Shown here: piece by piece, positions 35,167 through 43,023 of the stretch
Layout of the letters: each line of letters starts with the position of its first letter
Position numbering within the stretch: position 1 is the first letter of the stretch
Assembly (NCBI GenBank): GCA_021844275.1
Contig: JAKBTR010000010.1
Coordinates: forward strand, 10,522-74,521
Length of the DNA: 64,000 bases
Source of the DNA: Nitrospirota bacterium
Lineage (GTDB): Bacteria > Nitrospirota_A > Leptospirillia > Leptospirillales > Leptospirillaceae
Reading direction: 5' to 3'
Made by a program: the position numbers and the translations under genes
Notes under the pieces: model-generated
What the model was told of the DNA's origin: nothing
Databases searched by the model: none
What the model saw: the letters and a program-made list of their open reading frames with translations, nothing else

Positions 35167-35536
35167 GGGGGGATATCCTTTCTTTCTCTGGGAGGATCTT
35201 CTCTCTAGGAACGAGGTCCTCCCTTTCTTGCATGGCTTTGGGTCCCTTACCATCAGTAAGAAAGGGCTGGTAAGAACGGGTTTCTTGACCGACTATTTCT
35301 CCGGTTTTGACTCCAAAAAAGAAGACGAGCAGCACACCGAAACTGATCGAAATTGCCATCCCGCGTGTCGATTCGAAAAAATCCCTTGCGCGGTCGAAAA
35401 AGTCAGGGTTGGCCACCTTCCAGACTTTATCCGTGTGGCGGCTCACAAAATCCTCGTCAAGGTCCAATGGATATTCTTCTTTCTTCCCACCAGTGTTCAC
35501 GATTGTTTTTCTGACTCTGGAAAAACCTTCCATCAT
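35159..35536 (-). CDS. Single-helix membrane protein upstream of traD, unknown
   Basis: 125 residues, charged at both ends, with one membrane helix at about 60-78 (GMAISISFGVLLVFFFGV). It overlaps the traD start by 8 nt and its own start overlaps the upstream gene by 4 nt, so it is part of the mobilization operon. Resembles in plan small accessory proteins near coupling proteins; no family recognised. Confidence 0.5.
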   Translation of the reverse strand: MMEGFSRVRKTIVNTGGKKEEYPLDLDEDFVSRHTDKVWKVANPDFFDRARDFFESTRGMAISISFGVLLVFFFGVKTGEIVGQETRSYQPFLTDGKGPKAMQEREDLVPREKILPEKERISPHD

Positions 35537-36069
35537 TGCCCCCTTTGTTGTTGAACTGTTTGTTGCCCGACGTTCTCCCCCAGGAAAAAAAGGGCCAATC
35601 CGCCGGACACGGTTAAACCAAGAGCGATCGCCAAGGTTATAATCGCTACTTTCATCCTCCCGGAGCCCTTGTCGATCTTTGACTCAAGCGAAGAAAGAGC
35701 TTCCCCGAGCTTGAGAGGCAATACCGTCCCGAGAGTTTTGACAAGTTCCGCTTTTTGCGCCGCGGTCGTCTTTTCAATTTCCAGCCTGGCCGCCGCCTGG
35801 TTCTTCTCTATTTCCGCCGTGGCCGCCCGGATTACTTGAGCGGACGCCTCTTTCACCTGGCGGGTGATGACCTCAGATTCAGCCCTCATTGAGGCCGGCA
35901 TTTGCTCAAAAAGTTTCTGATAGTAGTCGAGACCGAGAATAATCAGCCAAAAGCTATCCTCGGGTTTGATGTGAAGGGCCGCCGCAATCACCAGGAGCCT
36001 CTTCTCAAGATCGGGGGGAATTTCCTTCCCCCCGTGAAGTTCTTTGTAGGTTTCGGCAATATCACTCAT
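35533..36069 (-). CDS. Coiled-coil membrane-anchored protein, unknown
   Basis: 178 residues. A long Ala/Glu/Lys-rich coiled coil (about 75-135) ends in one membrane helix (about 141-165). The N-terminal HGGKEIPPDLEKRLLVIAAAL looks like a small helical domain. It overlaps the ParA-type gene by 8 nt. In mobilization modules such anchored coiled coils sit beside a ParA-like ATPase; a partner role is plausible but not proven. Confidence 0.5.
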   Translation of the reverse strand: MSDIAETYKELHGGKEIPPDLEKRLLVIAAALHIKPEDSFWLIILGLDYYQKLFEQMPASMRAESEVITRQVKEASAQVIRAATAEIEKNQAAARLEIEKTTAAQKAELVKTLGTVLPLKLGEALSSLESKIDKGSGRMKVAIITLAIALGLTVSGGLALFFLGENVGQQTVQQQRGQ

Positions 36070-36748
36070 CCTCTGCGCCCCCCTCCCCGTTGATCACGCT
36101 GTCAAACATTCCATGCGTCAACCGTCGCCATCGCCCGAGTTCGATCCGATTCCCAAGCGTCAGTTCTCCCGCCGCGCGGTCGATCGGGATCCGCTCGGAA
36201 TACAGCTCCTTCGCAACCCGGTCGGCCAGGGCCGGAAAATTGAGCGTCAGTCCTCCCGCCGCTTCTATTTCCTTCCTGATTTCGGATCGGTCATAATCGT
36301 CAAACTTGTGGATGGGCCCGAAGTAGAGATTCCTCACGACATGAATCCTGGCCGCCGCCACCCCTTGGCGAAATTCCTTCAGGAGTTCGATAGAATCCCG
36401 TTGAGTATTGATAACCCATAGGGCAATCAGGTCCCTCCCGAGTTCAACGATCGCCTCATCCAGCATGACCCCGTTTTCTTCAACATCCGTTCTGGCTGCG
36501 GAATTGATAACTACCGGGCCATCATGAGCAGTGCACAGGTCTATCAGGCGGATCCACCCGTCCGTTCCATCCAGGTCTACCATTTCTGTCTTCACCGTCT
36601 CACGGTATGCCTTCGCCACATCCGGGTTTGCTGTGTCGGTCTCAACCAGCAAGGGATCCTTCTCCCCGAGGTAATCCAGAAGAGCCATGCTGACTGCACT
36701 TTTTCCCACTCCACCCTTACTTCCTCCAACCCAATGGATCGCATTCAT
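36062..36748 (-). CDS. ParA/MinD-family ATPase of the mobilization module
   Basis: 228 residues. Deviant Walker A with signature lysine: GGSKGGVGKSAV (residues 8-19). LVETDTANPDVAKAY follows as the ParA switch region. ParA-like proteins position DNA or transfer complexes; StbB of R388 is a ParA-like protein next to oriT. It lies in a tight minus-strand run with the coiled-coil protein, the small membrane protein, traD and traI. Confidence 0.85.
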   Translation of the reverse strand: MNAIHWVGGSKGGVGKSAVSMALLDYLGEKDPLLVETDTANPDVAKAYRETVKTEMVDLDGTDGWIRLIDLCTAHDGPVVINSAARTDVEENGVMLDEAIVELGRDLIALWVINTQRDSIELLKEFRQGVAAARIHVVRNLYFGPIHKFDDYDRSEIRKEIEAAGGLTLNFPALADRVAKELYSERIPIDRAAGELTLGNRIELGRWRRLTHGMFDSVINGEGGAEDE

Positions 36749-36763
36749 CTGTGTTCCTCCTTT

Positions 36764-37234
36764 TTAAATCGATGTGTCAGGTTTCAAAACGAAGGCCCCG
36801 GTTTCATGGGCCGGTCCGGCAAGAGCTTTTTCCCTTGCCCTCTCTCTGCTCCTCAGCTCTATGCTCTCCCGCAGAGCTGCCCGGCGGGCCTCTGCGTCTT
36901 CACTAATTTTTCTGTTTTCAGTTTTCTGTTCCTGCTTGATCATTTGAGCAGCCTGGACCTCCGAACTCGTTGGAACCGGGGATCCTTTCTTTTCCCGGCG
37001 CTTGCGCTCCCTCCAAAAGGCCAGCGAAAATCCATCTTCTTTTCCCAGAAAACCAAGCGTTTCAACGATCTCAGTCCAGCTTGCCCCAATTTTTCGAGCT
37101 TCGGAAATCAAGTCGAATTCTCTTTTCACGATCTCAGATATCCCGCCATGAAATGCGCTTTTTTTCCTGTCGATCAAGGATATAAGTCCATTCCTGACCT
37201 CATCGGATTTCACGATCTTTCCGGCGGACATCAA
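36764..37234 (-). CDS. Probable DNA-binding mobilization accessory protein
   Basis: 156 residues: the N-terminal half has a helix-turn-helix-like stretch (ISEARKIGASWTEIVETLG, about 42-60); the C-terminal half is a long charged helix. GGAGGTGA lies before the start; both TTG 37234 and the ATG one codon later are possible. As first gene of the mobilization operon, beside a non-coding region, it is a candidate oriT-binding (StbA/TraK-like) factor. Confidence 0.5.
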   Translation of the reverse strand: MMSAGKIVKSDEVRNGLISLIDRKKSAFHGGISEIVKREFDLISEARKIGASWTEIVETLGFLGKEDGFSLAFWRERKRREKKGSPVPTSSEVQAAQMIKQEQKTENRKISEDAEARRAALRESIELRSRERAREKALAGPAHETGAFVLKPDTSI

Positions 37235-37462
37235 TTTCTTTCACCTCCTTTCCGCTTGGTTTCAGACTCTTTCAGGCGATTTCAGCCCACCACCGGGTGA
37301 GTCGGGTGTGGCTAATACATGGCTTTATTCTCTTGTTCTTGGTTGGTAGGATGTAAGGCGGATAAGTGTGACAATGGACTAAAGAAATGACTGCGCCTCC
37401 CAGACGGAAAGAATCCGTCCGGGACCCTGGCGCTGACCGAAATGAAAGGAGAGAGATCCCTG
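37235..37462. other. Divergent intergenic region, candidate origin of transfer
   Basis: 228 bp between the mobilization operon (minus) and a plus-strand gene. It contains GAGTCGGGTGTGGCTAAT (37,301-37,318), which resembles the F-plasmid nic core GGGGTGTGG. Partly inverted repeats (CCCACCACC and GGTGTGG) precede it, and TTTCAG occurs three times nearby. Placement next to accessory and relaxase genes fits oriT; it also must hold promoters for both sides. Confidence 0.45.
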
Positions 37463-37870
37463 ATGTCCTACGAAGAATTGTTTAACAAACATGGATTTAC
37501 CTGGGACAAGAAAACTGGTTTAGCCACATCCGGAAAGGATGCAATAAAGCCTGTCCTAGCTTTAATAGGTATTGAATTAAAGAACGGATCTGAAAAGGAA
37601 ATAATAGCTGCACTTCATTTAATTTCTGAACACGGGTGGAAAAAACTTTATTGCTCAGGAGATAAAGATTTCCTATCCAGAGTCATGTCCAGAGTAATCG
37701 AAAATCATTCCAAGGATTATTCTTTTCTTGAACAAGTAACAGCGAAATTCCGCAAAGATAAGGCTCGTGGATTTTCTGATTCAGATGATTGGTCTCCAAC
37801 TCCAAGACCGAAACACGAACAACGTCATGGCCAGGATCATGATGAGGACCATGGCCATTCAGGCCCATAG
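37463..37870 (+). CDS. Hypothetical protein with His/Asp-rich C-terminus
   Basis: 135 residues from ATG 37463, which follows AAAGGAGAGAG; an in-frame ATG 21 bp upstream is less well placed. Helical N-terminal two thirds (FNKHGFTWDKK; IIAALHLISEHGW). The last 25 residues contain eight histidines among Asp and Gln, possibly metal-binding. The coding sequence is more AT-rich than its neighbours and it is the only plus-strand gene in this part of the island, suggesting separate acquisition. No family recognised. Confidence 0.55.
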   Translation: MSYEELFNKHGFTWDKKTGLATSGKDAIKPVLALIGIELKNGSEKEIIAALHLISEHGWKKLYCSGDKDFLSRVMSRVIENHSKDYSFLEQVTAKFRKDKARGFSDSDDWSPTPRPKHEQRHGQDHDEDHGHSGP

Positions 37871-37890
37871 ATATAATATATGTAAAAGAT

Positions 37891-37924
37891 CCCCCCGGCG
37901 GCTTGTTCGAGCGCCGCCGGGGGG
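37891..37924 (+). terminator. GC-rich 12-bp hairpin after the His-rich protein gene
   Basis: Perfect stem CCCCCCGGCGGC / GCCGCCGGGGGG (37,891-37,902 with 37,913-37,924) and a 10-nt loop. It lies 20 bp after the stop. No T-run follows, so it is not a classic rho-independent terminator on the plus strand; it could be a replication or recombination structure. Confidence 0.5.
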
Positions 37925-38064
37925 CGTGAGGGAAAAGAGGAGGGCCATGAGGGAGGAGAGTTCAACCCGTCCTGATGGTTTTTCAGCCAGATCCGGACGT
38001 GCGGATCACTTTTTCTACAAACCGGGATTCGCATTGCTCGAAAACGTAATTCCAGACTGGAATC

Positions 38065-38505
38065 TCATCCGGTGGCCCATGTCACTTTCTTCTCCGCATA
38101 TTCTTCCTTTTTCGTTCGATCAAAAGGGTTGACCAAAGGAAGACCCGGATAACTGTCTCCTGACGGACAGGAACATCTGAATGTATACGCAACTTTGCCA
38201 TGGCCAACCAGTTCTCGGTCCACAGAGCAAAGCCCACCTGTGCATCTGGGACAGGACTGAACCTGAAGAGCCGTTTTTTCTGTGGCCTTTTTCTCTACTC
38301 CTGTTGCCCCCTTGAACTCTCCTATCCGCGGAAAAGTCTTCTGAACCGGAGAATCAAGAAAAAACCTTGCGGCCCGGCGGATCTCCTCAGATGAATATTC
38401 CCGCAACTCGCTCGTCCACAGTTCCGCCAGTTCCTCGTTGAAGTGTTTTTCAAATGCGATCAGAAGGGGTTTGAGTTCGCGAAGAATTTCAAGTTTATTA
38501 GCCAT
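38065..38505 (-). CDS. Hypothetical protein with CxxC pairs (zinc-ribbon-like)
   Basis: 146 residues from ATG 38505, which follows GAGAAGGGAGCG; the frame is open further. The N-terminal helical region (about 1-70) resembles replication-accessory helical domains; SCPRCTGGLC and FRCSCPSG near 85-115 give four or five cysteines for a zinc ribbon. It overlaps the upstream gene by 8 nt. Likely works with the replication-initiator-like protein; a primase or loader role is possible. Confidence 0.5.
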   Translation of the reverse strand: MANKLEILRELKPLLIAFEKHFNEELAELWTSELREYSSEEIRRAARFFLDSPVQKTFPRIGEFKGATGVEKKATEKTALQVQSCPRCTGGLCSVDRELVGHGKVAYTFRCSCPSGDSYPGLPLVNPFDRTKKEEYAEKKVTWATG

Positions 38506-39235
38506 TACTCGCTCCCTTCTCCCTCTCCTCAGCCTCATACTTGGCAATCAGGTCATCAATATTCGATCCCCTGCTTGTTCCACTAGCCGATGCCCATCCT
38601 TCCCGTAACGCCATGACGATGAATCCGGGCATATTTGAACGATTCTTTTCACTGGCGAGATCGATCACTTCCCTTATTCTTGGAACAGAATGAGCTTTGG
38701 CTAAAGCCCTCGCTACTCCATGATTGATTCCAACCGTTTTGAGTAGTGTGTATCCTTCTTCTTTTCCTTCGCCGAAACCTTCAACATCAACACCTGCTGT
38801 TGTTGTTTTTTCTTTTTGGTTTATATCTTCATGGTTACTTCTTGTTTGTTTATCCCCCCCTTTTGCATCCATGCAATTTGCATCCCTGCTAAAGGGGGGG
38901 ATGCAAGTTGATCCTTCCAAAAATTCAAACTCGTGTTGCCACCTGAAAACAGGACGCCCTTGATTTTTTTCTTTTTCTGAAGGGACGCGGAACTTCCTCG
39001 AGTTCCACCACCCAACTTTTTCTAGTTCTCTCCTGGCTGAAACCCATATTTTGTCACTGATCCCAAGCATTTTTTGGAGGGCTTCGATTCTGATTTCGAA
39101 TCCGTCTGCCCGACCAACTAACCATGCCGCCAAAGCTCGAGCCTGTAAACTCAATCGTTTGTCCTCGAGCAGGGTGTTCGGAACGATCCCGAACGGTAGC
39201 TGTAGTCTATTTCTGACTTTAAGGGTGGTCATCAC
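38498..39235 (-). CDS. Replication-initiator-like winged-helix protein
   Basis: 245 residues. The N-terminal part (PNTLLEDKRLSLQARALAAW, about 19-38) matches the opening of phage/plasmid replication helix-turn-helix proteins (helix-turn-helix near 50-75). A low-complexity linker leads to a C-terminal domain (about 165-245). With a zinc-ribbon partner gene downstream, it may let the excised element replicate. Specific family not certain. Confidence 0.55.
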   Translation of the reverse strand: MMTTLKVRNRLQLPFGIVPNTLLEDKRLSLQARALAAWLVGRADGFEIRIEALQKMLGISDKIWVSARRELEKVGWWNSRKFRVPSEKEKNQGRPVFRWQHEFEFLEGSTCIPPFSRDANCMDAKGGDKQTRSNHEDINQKEKTTTAGVDVEGFGEGKEEGYTLLKTVGINHGVARALAKAHSVPRIREVIDLASEKNRSNMPGFIVMALREGWASASGTSRGSNIDDLIAKYEAEEREKGASNG

Positions 39236-39435
39236 ACCACCCCCTTCCGGGCAGCGATCCAGGCTTCTAATTCAGCCTCATCACAAGCCCAGTGTGCGGA
39301 TGAGCCTTCCCCAGTCCTAAAAATAGGAAGAGAGCCAATCTGGCGTCGCTGGATCCTTTTTCTCAAGCTGGCGTATTGAAGATTCAAGCGTGTTGCAACC
39401 TGGTCGAGGGTCAAAAGTCGCTGTTGGGGGGTCAT
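39232..39435 (-). CDS. Excisionase/AlpA-type helix-turn-helix protein (67 aa)
   Basis: 67 residues from ATG 39435; the longer open frame upstream belongs to the neighbour's 3' region. LLTLDQVATRLNLQYASLRK is a MerR/AlpA-like helix-turn-helix, and DEAELEAWIAAR is the family C-terminus. It overlaps both neighbours by 4 nt. Such proteins bend DNA in excision or activate int; here a directionality-factor role fits the position near attR. Confidence 0.65.
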   Translation of the reverse strand: MTPQQRLLTLDQVATRLNLQYASLRKRIQRRQIGSLPIFRTGEGSSAHWACDEAELEAWIAARKGVV

Positions 39436-39722
39436 TTGGCACCCCCTCTCTGTCTGGCTAGTTCCTCTTCCTTTGTGGGGCGGCCAGGGCGTCGTTTTGG
39501 TGGAGGAGAAAATTCTACTGGCTGAGTTATCCCAGCCTGCTCCTCTAACCAGCGCCGAACAACTTGAGGGTGCCACCTTAAAACTCTCGAACCCGGAAGT
39601 TTTATCCTGGGAGGGAGTTCTCCAGGATTTTGGCTGGATCTAACATAAATTGATTTTCTGCTGGTTTTTAAAATTTTTGCCAGATCAGAAACGTCTAGGA
39701 GGGATAGCTCTTCATTCATCAT
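39432..39722 (-). CDS. AlpA/excisionase-like helix-turn-helix protein (96 aa)
   Basis: 96 residues from ATG 39722 (or the adjacent ATG). LLDVSDLAKILKTSRKSIYV is a helix-turn-helix and VLRWHPQVVRRWLEEQAG the end of the AlpA-like fold; a basic RRPGRPTKEEE tail follows. First gene of the minus-strand replication group and nearest to attR. Either a directionality factor or a repressor of this operon. Confidence 0.65.
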   Translation of the reverse strand: MMNEELSLLDVSDLAKILKTSRKSIYVRSSQNPGELPPRIKLPGSRVLRWHPQVVRRWLEEQAGITQPVEFSPPPKRRPGRPTKEEELARQRGGAK

Positions 39723-40392
39723 GATGACCGGCTCCTGCCGGTCGGAGAGGATTCCAGGCACAAAAAAACCCTGGCAAAATCCGCGTCCGACTCTAAATAA
39801 AGTCAAATGCGGAGCTTGTCAGGGTCCCTGTAGGGCATGCTTGATTTTTAAGCATGCGTTCAGGCCGTCGGTTTGTCTCCCAGATTTCTCTGATGGCCGC
39901 TCCTGACCAACCAGCCGAATCCGGGTCTTGCCTCTGCACAAAATGAAGACAGGTACCTTAATCTTGCGCGAGGCGGGCACTCTACCCTTTTGACTAGGTA
40001 ATCCCTAGGATTCCCAAGTCTCAACCGGTTTGAGTTCGGTCCGGCTCCCTTTTCTCCTCGTCAACTCAGAGTCGTGAAGCTCAGAGTCGTGATAACGCGA
40101 GTGCTCGTTATCTCCCCAGTCTCCTGTCAAGACCTTTTTTTGTTTTGGCCGGGGTAGACCGTCACAAATGCAAAATACCATAGGTAGAAAACAGGGTCAA
40201 GAGGTTATCCTTGTTGCCATAATCGTTGAAACAGATGTCTCAAAGGTTGCCTTTTTAAGCTATTTTATTTGCCATAACTGTGCCATAGTAAGAGATAGAT
40301 AAAGATGGAAAAAAAGGGAATCCGTCATCTTATTTAATGGCTTAAAACATAGCATTAAACGAAAACATGAAGGCGTACAAATGGATTTTAAC
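39723..40392. other. 670-bp non-coding right end of island 1
   Basis: No credible gene. Contains an 8-bp hairpin (GCATGCTT/AAGCATGC, 39,835-39,857), a 13-bp direct repeat CTCAGAGTCGTGA (40,065 and 40,080), a 7-bp hairpin GATAACG/CGTTATC (40,091-40,112) and TGCCATA repeats (40,215; 40,270; 40,281). This is the likely promoter for the HTH genes plus the arm sites, and possibly a replication origin. Confidence 0.55.
40215..40287 (+). repeat. TGCCATA repeats at the right island end
   Basis: Copies at 40,215, 40,270 and 40,281; the last two are 11 bp apart, as in the pair at 18,993 and 19,004 at the other end. Candidate arm-type sites for integrase or excisionase. Confidence 0.6.
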
Positions 40393-40440
40393 TGGCTGTT
40401 AACCACCGTGTCGGGGGTTCGAATCCCTCCCGGGGAGCCA
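40393..40440 (+). repeat. attR: 48-bp direct repeat of the tRNA-Asn 3' end
   Basis: Identical to 18,898-18,945 including the CCA end. The upstream tRNA half is absent, so this is a partial copy created by integration, not a gene. Confidence 0.93.
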
Positions 40441-40564
40441 GTTTCAGAGCCAATCTAGAAGACAATAAACAATCCAAAAAATTAAATTTGTCACTCTCTT
40501 CTCACTCCGGAGAAAAAATCGCAGGATCTCCAGACGATTATCCGGTCAAAAGATGGAGTGACAG

Positions 40565-40705
40565 ATGGCGACATCCCACAAGCGTTCCGGTTCTTGGCAA
40601 GCCCTCGTCCGAAAGAAAGGCTTCGGGCAGATCGGACGGACCTTCGACACGAAGGCCGAGACCTGGGCCAAAATTGATGGATTTCACGTAAGCTGCCCCC
40701 TCTGA
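40565..40705 (+). pseudogene. Remnant of another tyrosine integrase (N-terminal fragment)
   Basis: Starts ATG 40565 and reads MATSHKRSGSWQALVRKKGF, then RTFDTKAETWAK, the arm-binding N-terminus of an integrase. It is cut after about 36 codons, where IS21-type end repeats begin. Its position just outside attR mirrors int relative to attL, so a second island was once integrated at the same tRNA. Confidence 0.65.
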
Positions 40706-40748
40706 TTTCACGCATTCTGACCCCCTCCAGTTTCAAATCATTGACCCC
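40694..40748 (+). repeat. 24-bp-spaced TGMCCCC repeats at the end of an IS21-type remnant
   Basis: TGCCCCC at 40,694, TGACCCC at 40,718 and TGACCCC at 40,742, exactly 24 bp apart. Multiple short end repeats are typical of IS21-family termini, and an istA-like remnant follows. Confidence 0.6.
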
Positions 40749-40830
40749 AAAAAGGGATCTTGAAACCGGCCGGAAAAGTCCGTTTTCTGGGAGAGGTGTT
40801 TTACGGACCTTTTTCAGAAAGGGGACCGGC

Positions 40831-41209
40831 ATGGCCGGAAAACGGAAAGGAGTGCGCATGATTCGAGGAATCCAGCGGTTGAAGGGTCTTGGAATGGGGA
40901 AGAAGGCGGTTGCCCGAGCGCTTCAGATCTCCCGAACACGGTGAAGCGGTATTGGGTTGGGGAAGCGGAGGAACGGGAGAGCCCTCGGCCGGAGTACCAG
41001 GCGCCATGGAGCGGAATGGTCGATTGGAAAGACGTCCAGAAGGCGGTGGAGAAGGGGCAGGCGCTGGCCCACTACCGGGAGGCATGCCAGGAGAGTTTGC
41101 CCGAAGGGGACTCCCGGAAAGGGGTTCCCTATGTGAGCTTCTGGCGGGAATACAGGCGGAAAAACGGACAAACTTTTTTCCTCTTGACAATCAGCATGCG
41201 TCCTCCTTG
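40831..41209 (+). pseudogene. istA: IS21-family istA remnant, frameshifted and truncated
   Basis: From ATG 40831: MIRGIQRLKGLGMGKKAVAR and ALQISR, the IstA helix-turn-helix; a stop at 40,942 ends this frame. The next frame resumes at once with VKRYWVGEAEER and continues to VPYVSFWREYRRKNG near 41,165, so one base has been lost around 40,933. The catalytic part and istB are missing. Non-functional. Confidence 0.7.
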
Positions 41210-41219
41210 ATGGGTAACC

Positions 41220-42317
41220 TCATTTTCCGGATTCTTCACTCTCATTTTCCGAAATCGACATTCTGGACCGCTGGACCCGGACGGCCACCCATCGCGAGAC
41301 CAGCGGACCGATCAGGACAACCAGCAACATGCGAGAGAGTTGAAGCGCCATGACGAAGCCGACCTTGACGTTCGCGGATGTGGCGATGATTGCAACCGCA
41401 TCCACTCCCCCAGGACTCGTTGCCAGATAGGCCGTCAACGGATCGACTCCAAGAAATCGGTTCAGCAAATAACCCAGAAACCCGCAAAAAACGATCACGA
41501 CAAAGATGGAAAGGACTGCCCGGGGAATCATCCGGGCGGCATAAAGCAGGACATCCCTGCGGAAGCGCAGTCCGACCGTCCAGCCGATACACATATAGGC
41601 ACTGGCCAACAACCATCCTGGAAGCATGATCGAGGCAAGCCCTCCGGCCTGCAGGATCGATCCGGCAAACAGAGGGATCAGAAGCATCCCTCCCGATATT
41701 CGTAAAAAATACCCGATAAAAGTCCCGACAAGAATGATTGTCATCGTTTCGCCGAACGGCAGTGGGAGAACCTCCGGAAACCAGTGAAAGACTCTTCCGG
41801 CAATCGGGTGATGAATATTGAAATGAGCGACAAACGATGCGAAGAACCCCACCATCACCACGCGAAGATACTGGATGAAAGCGACAAGCCGGACATCCGC
41901 GCCACAGGATTCGGCCATGATGATCATGCTTGAAGCGGCTCCGGGCAAAAGCCCCCAGACAGCGGTCGTTCCCGGGAAAGCCCCCGAGTGGCTCAAAAAC
42001 CATCCCATAGCACAGTTGAAAACGATGATCGACAATACAATAGAAACGAACAGAACCCCTCTTGACCAGAAAGCATGCATCACTGCCGGCGTCAGCGACT
42101 GAGCCACCATGCAACCGACAACACCTTGAGCAAAACCGAACGGGATACGATGCACATGGATGTCAGAACGCAAAACACCCAGAGCGATCGCGGCGGCCAT
42201 CGGGCCCAGCATTAGCGCTCCAGGAAGACTCAACTCGAGAAACAGGAACGACATCAGGATCGAAAGGATGATCAAGAGTCCCCACTGCAGGAAATGGCGG
42301 AGACTGACATTATTCAA
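41220..42317 (-). CDS. AbrB-family membrane protein (putative permease/regulator)
   Basis: 365 residues with about nine or ten hydrophobic helices in two similar halves, each opening with a PGALMLGPMAAAIALG-like segment or AYLATSPGGVDAVAIIA, the AbrB (formerly ammonia monooxygenase-associated) signature. Substrate unknown. It lies 32 bp after the isochorismatase-like gene on the same strand and was probably the first host gene after the island remnants. Confidence 0.75.
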   Translation of the reverse strand: MNNVSLRHFLQWGLLIILSILMSFLFLELSLPGALMLGPMAAAIALGVLRSDIHVHRIPFGFAQGVVGCMVAQSLTPAVMHAFWSRGVLFVSIVLSIIVFNCAMGWFLSHSGAFPGTTAVWGLLPGAASSMIIMAESCGADVRLVAFIQYLRVVMVGFFASFVAHFNIHHPIAGRVFHWFPEVLPLPFGETMTIILVGTFIGYFLRISGGMLLIPLFAGSILQAGGLASIMLPGWLLASAYMCIGWTVGLRFRRDVLLYAARMIPRAVLSIFVVIVFCGFLGYLLNRFLGVDPLTAYLATSPGGVDAVAIIATSANVKVGFVMALQLSRMLLVVLIGPLVSRWVAVRVQRSRMSISENESEESGK

Positions 42318-42349
42318 GGGCGGAATCCGGAAGTTTTAAGGTTTCTCGA

Positions 42350-42916
42350 TCAGGAAAAAGTCACATCAACGGATTGCACGACACTCCCGATCCGTGGAAA
42401 GATCTTTTCAAAGGCGAACCGATGCATGTCGGCGGACATCGAACTTGTCGCATCTTCGACAAACACGAGCGAATATCCCAGCTCCCAGGCCTGTCGGGCG
42501 GTGGATTCCACACCAATATTTGTCGCAACGCCGCCAAGAACGATCGAATGGATTCCTCGACGGCGAAGTTGCAAATCGAGTTCCGTCCCGTAAAATGCGC
42601 CCCACTGGCGTTTTGTGATAAAGAGGTCTCCGGGGCCGGCCAATCCTTCGACGATTTCGCTGAAATCGGAAGGATACCCGCCAGGAGGCATCACGTTCGG
42701 CTGATCAACAGGTTGACGGAGAACATCCTTGAAATCTTTTGAAAAACCAACGTTCACGAGTACAACAGAAGCGCCGGCTTTTCGGAATCGTTCTGCCAGC
42801 ATCCCTCCGTTCTGAATGACACGTTCTCCGGAATGGGGTTCGAGAGGACGTCCGACAATGCCTTTTTGAAGATCGACCAGAACGAGGGCCGTCGATTGCG
42901 GAGCAAAAGCGATCAT
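42350..42916 (-). CDS. Isochorismatase-family hydrolase lacking the catalytic cysteine
   Basis: 188 residues. ALVLVDLQKGIVG (10-22) contains the catalytic Asp, and Lys of FITKRQWGAFYGTELD the second active residue. The nucleophile position reads GVATNIGVESTAR: Gly replaces the Cys found in nicotinamidase-like cysteine hydrolases, as in true isochorismatases. So a vinyl-ether hydrolase or an inactive protein is likelier than an amidase. Divergent from a TetR gene and followed by the AbrB-type gene. Confidence 0.78.
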   Translation of the reverse strand: MIAFAPQSTALVLVDLQKGIVGRPLEPHSGERVIQNGGMLAERFRKAGASVVLVNVGFSKDFKDVLRQPVDQPNVMPPGGYPSDFSEIVEGLAGPGDLFITKRQWGAFYGTELDLQLRRRGIHSIVLGGVATNIGVESTARQAWELGYSLVFVEDATSSMSADMHRFAFEKIFPRIGSVVQSVDVTFS

Positions 42917-43023
42917 GACATTTATCCTTTCATGTGAGCTGTGATAGGGATTTCTGTCCCATCACAAACTTCACCCAGACAGAAAACGAGCCAGAAGCGA
43001 TCAAAGGACAGGATTATTTGAGC

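Larger units (their letters stand above)
18898..40440. mobile_element. Integrated mobilizable element (island 1) at tRNA-Asn
   Basis: About 21.5 kb bounded by a 48-bp perfect direct repeat of the tRNA-Asn 3' end. The integrase lies just inside attL. Contents: integrase, GNAT, tiny membrane proteins, a DDE-type IS, exported proteins, a DotA/TraY-like protein, TraI relaxase, TraD coupling protein, ParA-type ATPase, and replication/excision-like HTH genes. No VirB4-type ATPase, pilin or core-complex gene is visible, so it is more likely mobilizable than fully self-transmissible, or its transfer apparatus is reduced. Confidence 0.88.
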
